Part shown: piece after piece, positions 33,166 to 42,188 of the stretch
Numbering within the stretch: the first letter of the stretch is position 1
Layout: every line of letters begins with the position of its first letter
Source: Nonomuraea sp. NBC_00507
GTDB lineage: Bacteria; Actinomycetota; Actinomycetes; Streptosporangiales; Streptosporangiaceae
Assembly: GCF_036013525.1 (NCBI RefSeq)
Contig: NZ_CP107853.1
Span: 2,976,001 to 3,040,000 of the forward strand
Direction of reading: 5' to 3'
Length of the DNA stretch: 64,000 bases
Program-made: the position numbers and the translations under genes
Notes under the pieces: generated by a model
Database searches by the model: none
The model's input: only the letters and a program-made list of their open reading frames with translations
What the model was told of the DNA's origin: nothing

Positions 33166-34476
33166 GTGGTCCAAGAGCACGCCTGCTTCGGCCGAGAATT
33201 ACGTAGGCGACGCCTCGCCGCCAGCCTTACCCTCACTGGCCTGTCCAAGCTCGTCCACTACAGCAAGGCCCAGTTGAGCAAGGTCGAGAGGGGTTTGAAA
33301 GCACCCAGCCAGGAGTTGGCCCGCCTGTGTGACACCGCGCTCGGCGCCGCAGGCGATCTCGCTGCCTTGGTCCCCATCCGGCCCACCGCCACGGGCGTCA
33401 CCGAAGCGAGAAGCAGCGAGGAGGAGGTGTGGCTGATGCAATTGTCCGGCAACGGGCAGAGCTGGTTTCAGCCGTTGAGCCGGCGACAGGTGATGGCCAT
33501 GGGCGTCGCGTCGGTTGCCAGCATGAGCATCGGTCGCCAGGACATCGCCTTCCCTGCCGAGGACACGACTCTGCTGGGGATGTCCCGTGCCCTGTTCGAC
33601 CACTACCGTCAGCTTGGTCAGGTGGCCGGCCCGGAGCTGTTGCTACCCGCGCTCATCGCCCAGATCCACTCGCTTCAGGAGCTGTCCTCTCGTACGGGGC
33701 CAAGCACCGGGGTCGGGCTCTTGCGGCTCGCCTCGCGGTACGCCGAGTACGCCGGGTGGATGATGCAGGAGATCGGCAACGATCAGGCGGCCTTGTGGTG
33801 GACCCGGCGGGCGATCGACCTCGCGGCCGCAGGTGGCGATCGCGACTTGGCCGCGTACGGGCACGTCCGCCACGCACTGGTCACGCTGTATCGCGACGAT
33901 CCGCCACAGACGATCGAGCTGGCGAAGCGGGCGCAGAGCACCGGGCTGCCGCCCCGCATCCGTGGCTTGGCCGCGCAGCGCGAGGCACAGGGGCACGCCC
34001 TCGCGGGTGACTACGACTCGTGCATGCGTAGTCTCGACCAGGCCCGCGCCCTACTGGATCAGCACGTGCCCAACCCGAAGTCACCCGTTATCGGCACGAC
34101 CAATCTGTCCGACCCGGTCGGCATGATCACGGGCTGGTGCTTACATGATCTAGGCCGACCGCAGGAAGCGGCCGAGGTCATCGGCAGGCAGCTGGCGTTC
34201 GTGCCGCCGCAGGCGCTGCGGACCCGCGCTCGCTACGGCATGCGTCATGCTCTCGCCCACGCCATGGCGGGCGAGATCGAGCACGCCTGTCACCTTGCCA
34301 GCCAACTGCTTGGCAACGCCATCACCGTGAGCTCGGCCACCATCGCACAGGACATGCGCGCTCTCTCTCGGACGCTCGCTCGTCATCCGAAAAATCCGGC
34401 GGCATGCGAGCTGGCGCCGGAACTCGCCTCGGTCTTGCAAGCGGTCAACCCGCACATCCAGAGAAGGAGCATCTAG
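33166..34476 (+). CDS. XRE-family regulator with TPR-like sensor region
   Basis: The 436-aa protein has an N-terminal helix-turn-helix (about 9-60; FGRELRRRRLAASLTLTGLS, KLVHYSKAQLSKVERGLK) and a long helical C-terminus like that of actinobacterial TPR-containing regulators. GTG 33166 follows GGGAGG at 6-nt spacing. The TAG stop overlaps the GTG start of the TIR gene, so the regulator and effector are translated together. As the first gene of a five-gene operon, it probably controls the operon and may bind the palindrome upstream. Confidence 0.8.
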   Translation: MVQEHACFGRELRRRRLAASLTLTGLSKLVHYSKAQLSKVERGLKAPSQELARLCDTALGAAGDLAALVPIRPTATGVTEARSSEEEVWLMQLSGNGQSWFQPLSRRQVMAMGVASVASMSIGRQDIAFPAEDTTLLGMSRALFDHYRQLGQVAGPELLLPALIAQIHSLQELSSRTGPSTGVGLLRLASRYAEYAGWMMQEIGNDQAALWWTRRAIDLAAAGGDRDLAAYGHVRHALVTLYRDDPPQTIELAKRAQSTGLPPRIRGLAAQREAQGHALAGDYDSCMRSLDQARALLDQHVPNPKSPVIGTTNLSDPVGMITGWCLHDLGRPQEAAEVIGRQLAFVPPQALRTRARYGMRHALAHAMAGEIEHACHLASQLLGNAITVSSATIAQDMRALSRTLARHPKNPAACELAPELASVLQAVNPHIQRRSI

Positions 34477-35210
34477 TGACGTACGAGGTGTTCATCAACT
34501 ACCGCACAGGGGACGCCGAGAAGATCGCGGCTCTGATCGAGCGGGATCTCTCGCACCGTTTCGGAAATGAGCACGTCTTCCGCGCTTCCAAGTCCATCCC
34601 GCCCGGGGCCGCGTATCCTCGCGAGCTGATCAACGCGGTACGCCGCAGCTCCGTCGTGCTCGTCGTCGTGGGCGAGAACTGGTCGAGGCGTCCCGAACTG
34701 CACGATGAGAACGACTGGGTACGCAGGGAAATCCTCGAGGCGTTCACCTGCGGCATCGAAGTGATCCCCGTCCTGGACGGCAGGAAGACCGAGCGCCTGA
34801 ATCCCGCCGATCTGCCCGAGGCGCTGAAGCGGCTCGCCGACGTGCAATCGGTGCGGCTGGACCTCCATGACCTGCAGTCAGGTCTCACTCGCATCGGTGA
34901 CCTGCTGGCCGCGAAACTGCCCCGGCTCAAGGCCGTGGATCGATCCATCCGCCAGGAACCGAAGGACGGCAGCGTGAGCAACTCGGTCGGCGAAGTCCAA
35001 GGGACCGCCATCCAGAGCCGCGATATCACCGGCGACGTCGGCACGGTCATCAAGGGCAATCAAGGACCGGTCCACACCGGCAAGGGTGACCTCTACCACC
35101 ATTCCCCCCACGTCTCCGGGACCGGCGCGACGTACATCGCTGGCGGCAACCAGGGCGGCATCCGGCATGACTTCGGCGGAGCCCGCCGGAAAGAGGAGGA
35201 CGAAAGTTGA
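34476..35210 (+). CDS. TIR-domain protein with C-terminal GPVHTG-type motif
   Basis: A 244-aa protein from GTG 34476 (AAGGAG upstream). Residues 1 to about 150 form a TIR domain (YEVFINYRTGDAEKIA, then FRASKSIPPGAAYPRELI, then NDWVRREILEAF); the Glu in RREI is a candidate for the NADase catalytic Glu of bacterial TIR proteins. The C-terminus is a Gly-rich short-strand region (GDVGTVIKGNQGPVHTGKGD and on). The same GPVHTGxGDLY block opens the next protein, which suggests a homotypic contact. It likely cuts NAD or makes a nucleotide signal when triggered. The stop overlaps the TTG start of the next gene. Confidence 0.8.
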   Translation: MTYEVFINYRTGDAEKIAALIERDLSHRFGNEHVFRASKSIPPGAAYPRELINAVRRSSVVLVVVGENWSRRPELHDENDWVRREILEAFTCGIEVIPVLDGRKTERLNPADLPEALKRLADVQSVRLDLHDLQSGLTRIGDLLAAKLPRLKAVDRSIRQEPKDGSVSNSVGEVQGTAIQSRDITGDVGTVIKGNQGPVHTGKGDLYHHSPHVSGTGATYIAGGNQGGIRHDFGGARRKEEDES

Positions 35211-37117
35211 CCGAGGTCTCGGACGTCCACGGGCCTGTGCACACGGGAACTGGAGATCTCTACTACATGGAGGCGGCGCGGGGCCGAGGCCCCCGATTGA
35301 CCTTCATCGAGGAGCTGGACTGGCTTTGGCGGCGTTTCGTCAACCCGCCCGGCCATGGCCGGGCGAGCGACATCCTCGAGACCTGCCGGACGCTACTCCT
35401 GGACGGCGCACCCGGTAGCGGCAGGATCGCCACCGCGAAGGTACTGCTGCGCGAGCTGTCCTCCGGCACCGAACGGTTCCACGAGTTGGCGTGGGAGGAA
35501 GAGAACGGGCGATACCGGCTGGAACCGGCCTCCGTTGGCGATGACGACCGCGTGTGGCTGGACCTGTCACGAGCCGACGAGCGGGCCTGGCGCTGTTTCC
35601 AGGAGGAATTGTCCTCGTTGCGCAAGATGGTCGTCGATCACACCGCCCTCCTGGTGATCGTCCTGCCGGACAAAGGACGCGAAGGACTCTGGCCCGAGTT
35701 CGGCCGGTTCCACTCGAGGATCGGCCGTCCTCCAGCCCAAGAGGTGCTTCGCCGCTACTTGCGGCTGGCAGGCGTACCGGGGGCTGTGAGCATCCCTCCA
35801 CCCGAGTTCCTGAGGGCCGAGCGGCCCGTCAGGGAGATCGCCAAGTTCGCTGATCTCGTTGTCTCGGCATACAAGAACGCATCTGAAGCCTCATGCTCTG
35901 CTTGGTACGAATCCGCGGAAGGCGCCTACGCGGGCCATGGAACGGGGCTGGCTGAGGCCATCAAGGAGCTGCGTCACGGCCCGCAGCGGGCATTGCTCCT
36001 GGCCACGGCCATGCTGCACAACGCCCATGTCGACCACATCCATAACGCGGCCGTAGGGCTGCTCGACGTCGTTGGCTATGCCGACGAACGACATTCTTTG
36101 GAACGTGCCGATCTTGTCACAAGCCTCGGCGAAATCGATGCAGTCCTAGACGACAACGGTCACGTACGGTTCAAGGAACTCGGGTACGACGCCGCCGTCC
36201 GCGCACTCTTCTGGCACCACATGCCGGGGTTACGGGACGGAATTCAGCGATGGGTCGGAAAGATGATCGACGATCCGAGCCTGCCTGACAACGATCGCTA
36301 CCAGTTGGCGGCGCGCTTCGCGGACCAGTGCCTGCACCCGAGGTACCGGCAGGCCCTGGTCGAGTCAGTTGCCGAGTGGACCAAAGGGCCGATGACCTAC
36401 CGCAGGCAGATGGCGGCCGACCGAGCGCTGCGCCGCGCGCTCACAGCGGAGGAACACGGCATGTTCTTCCGCAAGCAGATCTACAACTGGGCGCGCGACG
36501 CCCACCTCTCCGAGTCGCTGGCTCAAGTGATCATCAGGATGTGCACCGAGGTCATCGCCGTCACCCACCCTGACCAGGCCGTAGTGCGCCTCCACCACCG
36601 GGCCCGGCGCGAGAGCCGCAGCACGAATGCCCGTACGGCGCTGCTGGAAATGGTTGCGGGCGACCCATGGCTCCGCCGGCTGCTGCTTGTCCGGCTCACC
36701 CGCCTCCCCATGAACGGCAGGGAGTGGCCGATCGACGTCGAACTCCTCATCGACCTCGCCGATCCCGCCACGTTCACCGCCCCTGGCAGCCGCGATCGGC
36801 CGCTTGTCGCCGAAGCCGAGGTACGAGCCATGTTGACCGAGGGGTGGAGACGCGTCTTCTGCGAGTGCGCCGAGGCGGCCTGGCAAGGAAGGCTGCGGCA
36901 GTGGCTCATCACGGCCCTTCACGATGATCGCCATCGCGACCTGCTCGTCGACATCCTCATCGACGGGAGCGAGCAGCGCGGCGAGGTCCTAGGCCGTCTG
37001 TACACCGAGGCTCGCAGCCTGTCCCGCTCCACGGCGGATGACCGGGAACGCTCCGCCACCTTTCTCAACGTCGTCCTACGGAAGATCTGCACCGCCCAAG
37101 GTATCCAGGTCAGCTGA
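35207..37117 (+). CDS. STAND-like protein with deviant P-loop and N-terminal GPVHTG motif
   Basis: The 636-aa protein starts at TTG 35207 (GGAGG upstream, 4-nt overlap with the TIR gene). Residues 8-19 (VHGPVHTGTGDL) match the C-terminus of the TIR protein. LLLDGAPGSGRIATA (about 62-76) sits where a Walker A would be, but the Lys-Ser/Thr is replaced by Arg-Ile, so ATP binding may be lost or altered. An AAA-like region (VWLDLSRADE, LLVIVLPDKG) and a long alpha-helical C-terminal half follow. It may be a regulatory or sensor partner of the TIR protein. The family is not known to me. Confidence 0.7.
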   Translation: MTEVSDVHGPVHTGTGDLYYMEAARGRGPRLTFIEELDWLWRRFVNPPGHGRASDILETCRTLLLDGAPGSGRIATAKVLLRELSSGTERFHELAWEEENGRYRLEPASVGDDDRVWLDLSRADERAWRCFQEELSSLRKMVVDHTALLVIVLPDKGREGLWPEFGRFHSRIGRPPAQEVLRRYLRLAGVPGAVSIPPPEFLRAERPVREIAKFADLVVSAYKNASEASCSAWYESAEGAYAGHGTGLAEAIKELRHGPQRALLLATAMLHNAHVDHIHNAAVGLLDVVGYADERHSLERADLVTSLGEIDAVLDDNGHVRFKELGYDAAVRALFWHHMPGLRDGIQRWVGKMIDDPSLPDNDRYQLAARFADQCLHPRYRQALVESVAEWTKGPMTYRRQMAADRALRRALTAEEHGMFFRKQIYNWARDAHLSESLAQVIIRMCTEVIAVTHPDQAVVRLHHRARRESRSTNARTALLEMVAGDPWLRRLLLVRLTRLPMNGREWPIDVELLIDLADPATFTAPGSRDRPLVAEAEVRAMLTEGWRRVFCECAEAAWQGRLRQWLITALHDDRHRDLLVDILIDGSEQRGEVLGRLYTEARSLSRSTADDRERSATFLNVVLRKICTAQGIQVS

Positions 37118-37138
37118 TCAATCACTGTGGAGGGCACC

Positions 37139-38212
37139 ATGAGTTCGGGCCGCAACACGGTCATGATCTACCTCTACGTCGTCGGCGGGCTCCTACTGGC
37201 GGGCCTCATCACCTTCGCTCCCCGCCAGATATGGCTGCCGGCGCTCGCGGCGGCGCTCGTTGCCGGGGCGGCTCCGCCGATCAGAGCCATGATTCGACGC
37301 CGGGCAAGTACCCCGACAGAACCGACAACTCTCTACGTGCCCCCACCCCCGCCTCCAGTAGAGCCTCGCCAGCACCGGGTAGAGAACGTACCGTTGCCGA
37401 GCGAGGAGGACGATTACGACTTCCTGTTCTCCGCCACCATCCTGTGGTCACCGCTCCAGCGGACATGGGACGACCGACGCGTCAATCCGGAGGCGCTGGC
37501 CGTGAATGCCATCCTCAAACGCGCCCAGAAGATCACCGAGCACCGTGAACCGAGCCGGGCCTCGCTCGTCGCGCACGAACTGGGCGGATTCCTGGGCTCG
37601 ATGGAGCCGGACCCCACCGACTGCGTCCAGGCGATGGCCGAATCCATCCAGGTCACTCTCTCCGCGGAGGACCAGGAGCGCCTGAACAAGCTGGCCGCCG
37701 TACGGAAGGACAAGGTGGTCTGGGAACACGGTCGCAAATATGAGCAGAGCAAGCGCGAGTACCTCGGTGAGGACGTGCTCAAAGACACCGGCAGCGCGGT
37801 GGTGTGGTGGCTGGTCAAGAACGACGACCATGTGGAGAGGACGGTGAATGACCTCGGCCTGCTTGCCAGGCTCACCTCGGCGGCCAACAACAGAGAGCTG
37901 CCTGAGTCGAACGGCTACGCGAGCATGCCTTTCGAGCCGTTCGGCGAGACACCGTCTCCGAATGGGAGCTCGCCGGTGGACCACCTGGCCGCCTTCTTGC
38001 GGACCATAGATCTACGGGAGCGGGACCTGTTCACGCACCAGGTAGCTCTGCTGGTCGGCAACTATGGCCAGCCAGATGTAGCCGATGAGCTCCTCCGCAG
38101 GTTCGGGCTGTCCGACTCAGAGCCTCCTCGCGATGCGGAGGTTCCGCAGGACGACGACGGCCCGAACGGCCCGGACGGTTCCCAGCCGAACGGGTGGGAC
38201 GAGGAGATCTGA
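37139..38212 (+). CDS. Two-helix membrane protein of unknown function in the TIR operon
   Basis: A 357-aa protein from ATG 37139, preceded by GGAGGG (the GTG at 37127 is less likely). Two hydrophobic segments near the N-terminus (VMIYLYVVGGLLLAGLITF and WLPALAAALVAGAAPPI) are followed by a Pro-rich linker (PPPPPPVEP) and a soluble domain of about 250 residues that ends in an acidic, Asp/Pro/Gly-rich tail. No catalytic motif is visible. Its place between the ATPase and the last small gene suggests it anchors the complex at the membrane or is the effector that disrupts it. Confidence 0.65.
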   Translation: MSSGRNTVMIYLYVVGGLLLAGLITFAPRQIWLPALAAALVAGAAPPIRAMIRRRASTPTEPTTLYVPPPPPPVEPRQHRVENVPLPSEEDDYDFLFSATILWSPLQRTWDDRRVNPEALAVNAILKRAQKITEHREPSRASLVAHELGGFLGSMEPDPTDCVQAMAESIQVTLSAEDQERLNKLAAVRKDKVVWEHGRKYEQSKREYLGEDVLKDTGSAVVWWLVKNDDHVERTVNDLGLLARLTSAANNRELPESNGYASMPFEPFGETPSPNGSSPVDHLAAFLRTIDLRERDLFTHQVALLVGNYGQPDVADELLRRFGLSDSEPPRDAEVPQDDDGPNGPDGSQPNGWDEEI

Positions 38213-38219
38213 GGAGATC

Positions 38220-38627
38220 ATGGAAGCAGAGCTCGTGGCGCTGGCAACCTCTGGCGCGACCACGCTGATCACGTTGATGATCTCCGACGCGTGGGCGCAG
38301 GCGAAAGAGGGGCTCGCAGGCATGCTTGGCCGGGCGGGAAATGACGATGACGTGCTGCGGGAGTTGGAAACCTCCCGTGCCGACCTGGTGGACGCCCTCA
38401 CGCGCGGCGACGGTGCGCGCGCGGCCGCGATCGAGGCTGAGTGGCGGACCCGCCTGCTGAGGCTGCTCCAAGAGGTCCCGGACTCGGCCGATGCCCTACG
38501 GAGCCTTCCGGCTTCGCCGACGGGCACGGTTTACAACCACATCAGCGGGGTGGTGCGGTCCGGCGTGGTCGTTCAGGCCGGACGGATCGACGGGTCCACT
38601 TTCTACGCTCCGCCGGATACGACCTAA
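38220..38627 (+). CDS. Small protein with strand-repeat C-terminus, last gene of the TIR operon
   Basis: A 135-aa protein from ATG 38220 with GAGGAG 3 nt upstream, 7 bp after the preceding stop. The N-terminal two-thirds is helical (MEAELVALATSGATTLITLM, with a possible weak membrane segment). The C-terminus reads GTVYNHISGVVRSGVVVQAG then RIDGSTFYA, a short-strand pattern like the Gly-rich ends of the TIR and ATPase proteins. All three may assemble through these strands. The family is not recognised. Confidence 0.65.
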   Translation: MEAELVALATSGATTLITLMISDAWAQAKEGLAGMLGRAGNDDDVLRELETSRADLVDALTRGDGARAAAIEAEWRTRLLRLLQEVPDSADALRSLPASPTGTVYNHISGVVRSGVVVQAGRIDGSTFYAPPDTT

Positions 38628-38716
38628 GGCAGATCTTGTCAGGTGGAGGAGGGCTGTGTACGGAGCCGGAGTCCATGCAGCCTTTGCTGCGACAAATCGG
38701 CCCATAAGCTTTCGCT

Positions 38717-38984
38717 GTGGGACTCTCCGATCTTCGTCGTGAAATGATCCTCGCCGCCATGGCGGAGTACGACCGGATGGGCCGGGATGCGTTCCTGGAG
38801 ACGTACGGGTACGGGCCGGCCCGACGACCTGCTCGTTTACGACGAAGTCGCCAGCCGGATCAGAGGCAGTCTCCGCCTCGCTCCGCAACACACGATCAAA
38901 ATCGCGCATGTCGCCTACCACCGCCAGGTAGCCGGCCAAGCCACAGGGAGAACTTCGGCCGTGCCGCGCAATGACGGTCCCTGA
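38717..38984 (+). pseudogene. Internally deleted copy of the SBD-HNH restriction gene
   Basis: The promoter, GTG start and first 34 codons are almost identical to 16237 onward (through ETYGYGPAR). The sequence then jumps to the last 50 codons (DDLLVYDEVASRIRGSLRLA, then HVAYHRQVAGQATGRT) in another frame. About 950 bp carrying the SBD and HNH are gone. This copy keeps the original C-terminal reading frame and so exposes a 5-bp deletion in the longer copy. It is non-functional. Confidence 0.85.
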
Positions 38985-39116
38985 TCACTGGCCAGCAGCT
39001 CCAAGCACTTCTGTCCTGGGCGGTACTCTGGCACCTTTCTTAGGGGAGTGGAGGTTATTCCTCCTGATTGATCCGCTTGAGCTGGGCAAATGGCCTAACA
39101 CGGCGCGTGCGCCGAG

Positions 39117-39140
39117 TAAGATCATCCCGTGCATGTCCCC
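39117..39140 (+). promoter_or_regulatory. Promoter/start module copy 4 (TAAGAT-N10-ATG)
   Basis: TAAGATCATCCCGTGCATG then TCCCCG. The frame from ATG 39133 is open for about 56 codons (MSPIPAARATTSSGGRPG) to a stop near 39301 and shares about 100 bp of weak similarity with copy 1. It is possibly the 5' remnant of a mobile gene. Confidence 0.5.
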
Positions 39141-39516
39141 GATTCCAGCCGCGAGAGCAACCACGTCATCCGGTGGCCGACCCGGAGCGCAGGTTGCCCG
39201 GCTCGAGCACCGGAATCGTAGCGGCTCAACGGCCATAACCCGGAGGTACCGGGCAACGTTACGGGTGAGGACGCGTTCGGGCAGCGCCAGGAGCGGTAGT
39301 TGAAGCGAGAGGAAGGGCGCCGGCCTCGTCAACGGCGTGATCGATGCCGAAGTTGAGCGCGCTGTGCAGGATAAGACGGTGTCAACAGGTGCCGTCAGAT
39401 GTAGGGCTATGCCGTGTGACTTTCGAGACGGTCCTGGGTCAGCGATCTGCTGACTTTCACAGACTCCGGCTTCCCAGCGGAGGGGGCAAGTGTCCGCGGT
39501 CTGCTGAGGACGATGG

Positions 39517-39551
39517 AAACGGCCCTCGGTGGCACCTGCCGGGGGCCGTTT
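39517..39551 (-). terminator. Hairpin after the lamin-tail gene
   Basis: AAACGGCCC (39517-39525) and GGGCCGTTT (39543-39551) form a perfect 9-bp stem 16 bp beyond the stop of the minus-strand gene. On that strand it ends in a short T stretch, consistent with an intrinsic terminator. Confidence 0.6.
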
Positions 39552-39567
39552 GCATGTCCGGTCGAGG

Positions 39568-40038
39568 TCAGCAGATCTTGTAGTCGTCCCGCGTCGAGTT
39601 GTACGAGCAGGAGTCCACCAGCGTGCCAGACGGGTTCCGCAGGTACGCGGTGTCCCTGGCCTGGTTCCAGATGTAGGCGAAGGTCCCCCCGCTCCTGCCC
39701 CAGTAGCGCGTGGTGGTGGTGTTCTTACCTTTGCCGGTCCGCACGGTGACCGTCTTCCCGGCTCCGAGGGTGAATGCGCCGAATGTGTAGACGTGATCCG
39801 ACCGGTTCGTCTTGTCGCGGAGGGTCCACCCCTTGAGGCTGACGGCCTTCTTGGTCGTGTTCTTGATCTGTGCGTACTCGCCGTTCAGGCTGCTGTTCGC
39901 GCCGAAGTCTGGCGAGCCGGGCGAGTCGTAGTAGATCTTGGTGATTTGAATGGCCGGGCCCGCCGCGTAGGCGGGCTGGGAGACGACGACCACGCCAGCG
40001 GCCAGCATGGCGGCCGTCAGCAGAGATCGGGTACGCAC
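39568..40038 (-). CDS. Secreted lamin-tail-domain protein
   Basis: The 156-aa product has a clear signal peptide (MRTRSLLTAAMLAAGVVVVS, cleavage after AYA). The mature part is a single lamin-tail (LTD) domain: IQITKIYYDSPGSPD, NGEYAQIKNTTKKAV, LKGWTLRD and the C-terminal LRNPSGTLVDSCSY. Two Cys at the C-terminus may form a disulfide. LTD domains are immunoglobulin-like and often occur in exported proteins, alone or with nucleases. GTG 40038 is chosen because AGGAG lies 7 nt upstream. It is monocistronic with its own terminator. Confidence 0.85.
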   Translation of the reverse strand: MRTRSLLTAAMLAAGVVVVSQPAYAAGPAIQITKIYYDSPGSPDFGANSSLNGEYAQIKNTTKKAVSLKGWTLRDKTNRSDHVYTFGAFTLGAGKTVTVRTGKGKNTTTTRYWGRSGGTFAYIWNQARDTAYLRNPSGTLVDSCSYNSTRDDYKIC

Positions 40039-40311
40039 AGGGATGCTCCTGGGGTGGGGGAAATGATCCAAATCAATCATATTGATGGGATTAAGATATC
40101 GATGGAACGTTCCTGCATCGGTTTGGTATCCGATAGAGCTTTTGCGTACCGGTCGTTCATGGGGGGATCGGCCTGGTTTGTGCCGCTCGTAGCGGACACG
40201 ATGTCGGAAAGACCGTCAAACGGGACCATACCGTGACAGTGCAAAACTGCGCAGTTTAAAGATCACGTCCAGAGCTGCGTCTTCCGGAGGCCTGGGAGGA
40301 GAGAACGATGA

Positions 40312-40338
40312 GGGCCGATCTCATTGAGAAATCGGCCC
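40312..40338 (-). terminator. Hairpin after the collagen-like gene
   Basis: GGGCCGAT (40312-40319) and ATCGGCCC (40331-40338) pair perfectly around an 11-nt loop, 48 bp beyond the stop of the collagen-like reading frame on the minus strand. It probably terminated that gene before it was broken. Confidence 0.5.
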
Positions 40339-40385
40339 CTGACTAGCATGAGCTCTTCCAATTAAAGCTGCCGCTGCTATTCGAA

Positions 40386-40970
40386 CTACGCAGACGGAGC
40401 GCAGATCGCGAAGGCGAGCGCACCGGTTTGGATGGTTTCTCCCTCAGGAATCTTGATTCGGACAGTCCAATCCCTTGTGCTGGGCGTTCCATCGCTCCGT
40501 ACTGGTTCGTTAACTGTGGTGATAGTGCCAGGAGACGGATGCCACCAGATATGCTGACCACCGCCGATAACTACCTCGCCATCGGCACACTGAAGGGTTG
40601 CACCGTAGAACCCTCCGCAGTGGTTCTGGAACTCTGCCCTGATTATGCGCGTGGACCTGATGCCGGGAGCGCCGTCCTTGCCGTCTTTCCCGTCTGCGCC
40701 CTTGAGTGAGGCAAGGAATTCAGCTTCGGTTCCGGTGAAGCCGTTTTCTAGGGCGATCTCGTAGGCGCTCTTGCCGTCGTTTCCGGTGGCACCCGCAGGC
40801 CCAGTCGAGCCTCGCGGTCCAGGTTCGCCCCTGAGTGAGGAGAGGAACTCGGCCTCGGTTCCGGTGAACCCCTGCTCGACAGCGATCGCGTAAGCGCTTT
40901 CGCCGTCAGCGTCATCGGCGCCGTTCGTGCCAGCCGGGCCCTGGGGCCCTTGGATGCCTGTTGGGCGTCA
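40386..40970 (-). pseudogene. 3' part of a collagen-like (Gly-X-Y) tail-fibre-type gene
   Basis: On the minus strand the frame to TAG 40386 encodes Gly-X-Y tracts (IQGPQGPAGTNGADDADG; GEPGPRGSTGPAGATGNDG; GADGKDGKDGAPG) alternating with two copies of SAYxIAxExGFTGTEAEFL. A globular C-terminal domain of about 85 residues follows. There is no ATG, GTG or TTG in frame, and a TGA closes it at about 40970. The missing 5' part lies at 43308-43380, beyond a 2.35-kb insertion. Joining the two across one copy of GGATGCC restores the frame exactly. Similar proteins are seen in phage tail fibres and spore or surface fibres. Confidence 0.75.
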
Positions 40971-41267
40971 CTGGCTATGAGCGCAGAACGTCACTGCCGA
41001 TGAGTATGAACACGGCGATACGTCCTGACCGATAATTTCCGGCCATGCTCGTGCTGACGCCGTGATGCTCGTCATGGCGGCCAGCGTCTGGAGGAGTCGC
41101 GCCCCGTCGTCGGCATCACACTCCTCGCGGCAAGTGCCGGGCAGGAAGTTCTCGAGATGCAGCCGCGACCAGCGAACCTTCCGCGGGGGCCTTGACGAAA
41201 CTGCCCTGACGCGGCTGGTTTCTCAATCTGCGCAGCGCGTGGCAGCCGCATCGTGTAGGCAAGCTGT

Positions 41268-42152
41268 TCAGGGAAGGTCGGGGATGCGTTCGCCACGCTT
41301 CGCAGGGCGCTGGGTTGGCGATGAAGCCGGCCACGCAACGTCGTCGATCGCAAGCCACGGCGCGACGGCCAGGGCCGTGGGCGTGAGCCCGGCAAACGTC
41401 GTGACCTCGCGGTGGAGGTGGGACTGGTCGACGTAGCCGCTCTCGGTGGCAACCCGGACGGCGGCGTGACCCGCCGCGAGAAGGTGGGCGGCGTGGTCGA
41501 AGCGCACCAGTCGGGCGGCGCGTTTGGGTGTGATGCCGAGCTGGGACCGGAAGCGGGACCACAGGCGCTTGCGGCTCCAGCCGACCTCGTCCGCCAGGCC
41601 GTCGACCCGCACCCGCCCCCGGCTGGTGAGCGTCCGCCGCCAGGTGTAGGCGACCTGCGGATCGACCGGTGGGTGGGCGCCCAGCCGTCGGCCGAGGATG
41701 TCCACCGCGGTCGTGAACCGTTCGTCCCACGACGCGGCGGCGCGCAGCCTGCCCTCGGCTTGCCCAGCGTCGTGGCCCCAGACATCCTCAAGGGCTACCA
41801 CCGTCCCGCTGAGCTCGGTCGATGCGCCGAACAACGCAGCCGCCGCGACCGGCTCCAGCCGGATCTGGAGGCACTCGCCGACTCCCCAGCCAGTTGCCCG
41901 AAGATCGCCGGGGAGGAGCCCGACGACGACACTGCCGCGCTCGTGCCGGCCATGGGTTTCGTAGACGACGCCTTCTCCCTCGCTCAGATCGACGAGCAGG
42001 GTGACGGACGGGTACGCGACCATGGAGATTTCCACAAAGGCCGGGGCACGATGGCGGAACCCGGCCATGCTGACCCCGGGCAGCCGAACCGACGGGCGTG
42101 GGACTGCGACGTCCACCCACGCCCGGTCAGGTGGCGTCCCGGTCGACAACAC
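41268..42152 (-). CDS. AraC-family transcriptional regulator
   Basis: The 294-aa protein has a C-terminal AraC DNA-binding domain: first helix-turn-helix in VDGLADEVGWSRKRLWSRFR, then LGITPKRAARLVRFDHAAHL and the second in RVATESGYVDQSHLHREVTT. The N-terminal part is a cupin-like sensor. It lies 36 bp after the hydrolase on the same strand, inside the cargo element, and probably regulates that pair. GTG 42152 is the working start; GTG or ATG starts nearer to SMAGFRHRAP are possible. Confidence 0.8.
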   Translation of the reverse strand: MLSTGTPPDRAWVDVAVPRPSVRLPGVSMAGFRHRAPAFVEISMVAYPSVTLLVDLSEGEGVVYETHGRHERGSVVVGLLPGDLRATGWGVGECLQIRLEPVAAAALFGASTELSGTVVALEDVWGHDAGQAEGRLRAAASWDERFTTAVDILGRRLGAHPPVDPQVAYTWRRTLTSRGRVRVDGLADEVGWSRKRLWSRFRSQLGITPKRAARLVRFDHAAHLLAAGHAAVRVATESGYVDQSHLHREVTTFAGLTPTALAVAPWLAIDDVAWPASSPTQRPAKRGERIPDLP

Positions 42153-42188
42153 GTGACCAGTCTAGGCCTCAGGGATCATGGGGGGCTG

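Larger units (their letters stand above)
38985..39567. other. Gap with dispersed repeat copy 3, module copy 4 and a terminator
   Basis: 38933-39055 is the third copy of the dispersed repeat and 39117-39140 carries the promoter-like module. I see nothing in 39310-39510. A hairpin at 39517-39551 follows the lamin-tail gene. No gene is supported. Confidence 0.55.

Noticed and set aside
41072..41791. 239-aa minus-strand frame overlapping the AraC gene
   Set aside because: It is a frame-shifted shadow of the AraC reading frame. The AraC helix-turn-helix motifs are in the other frame.
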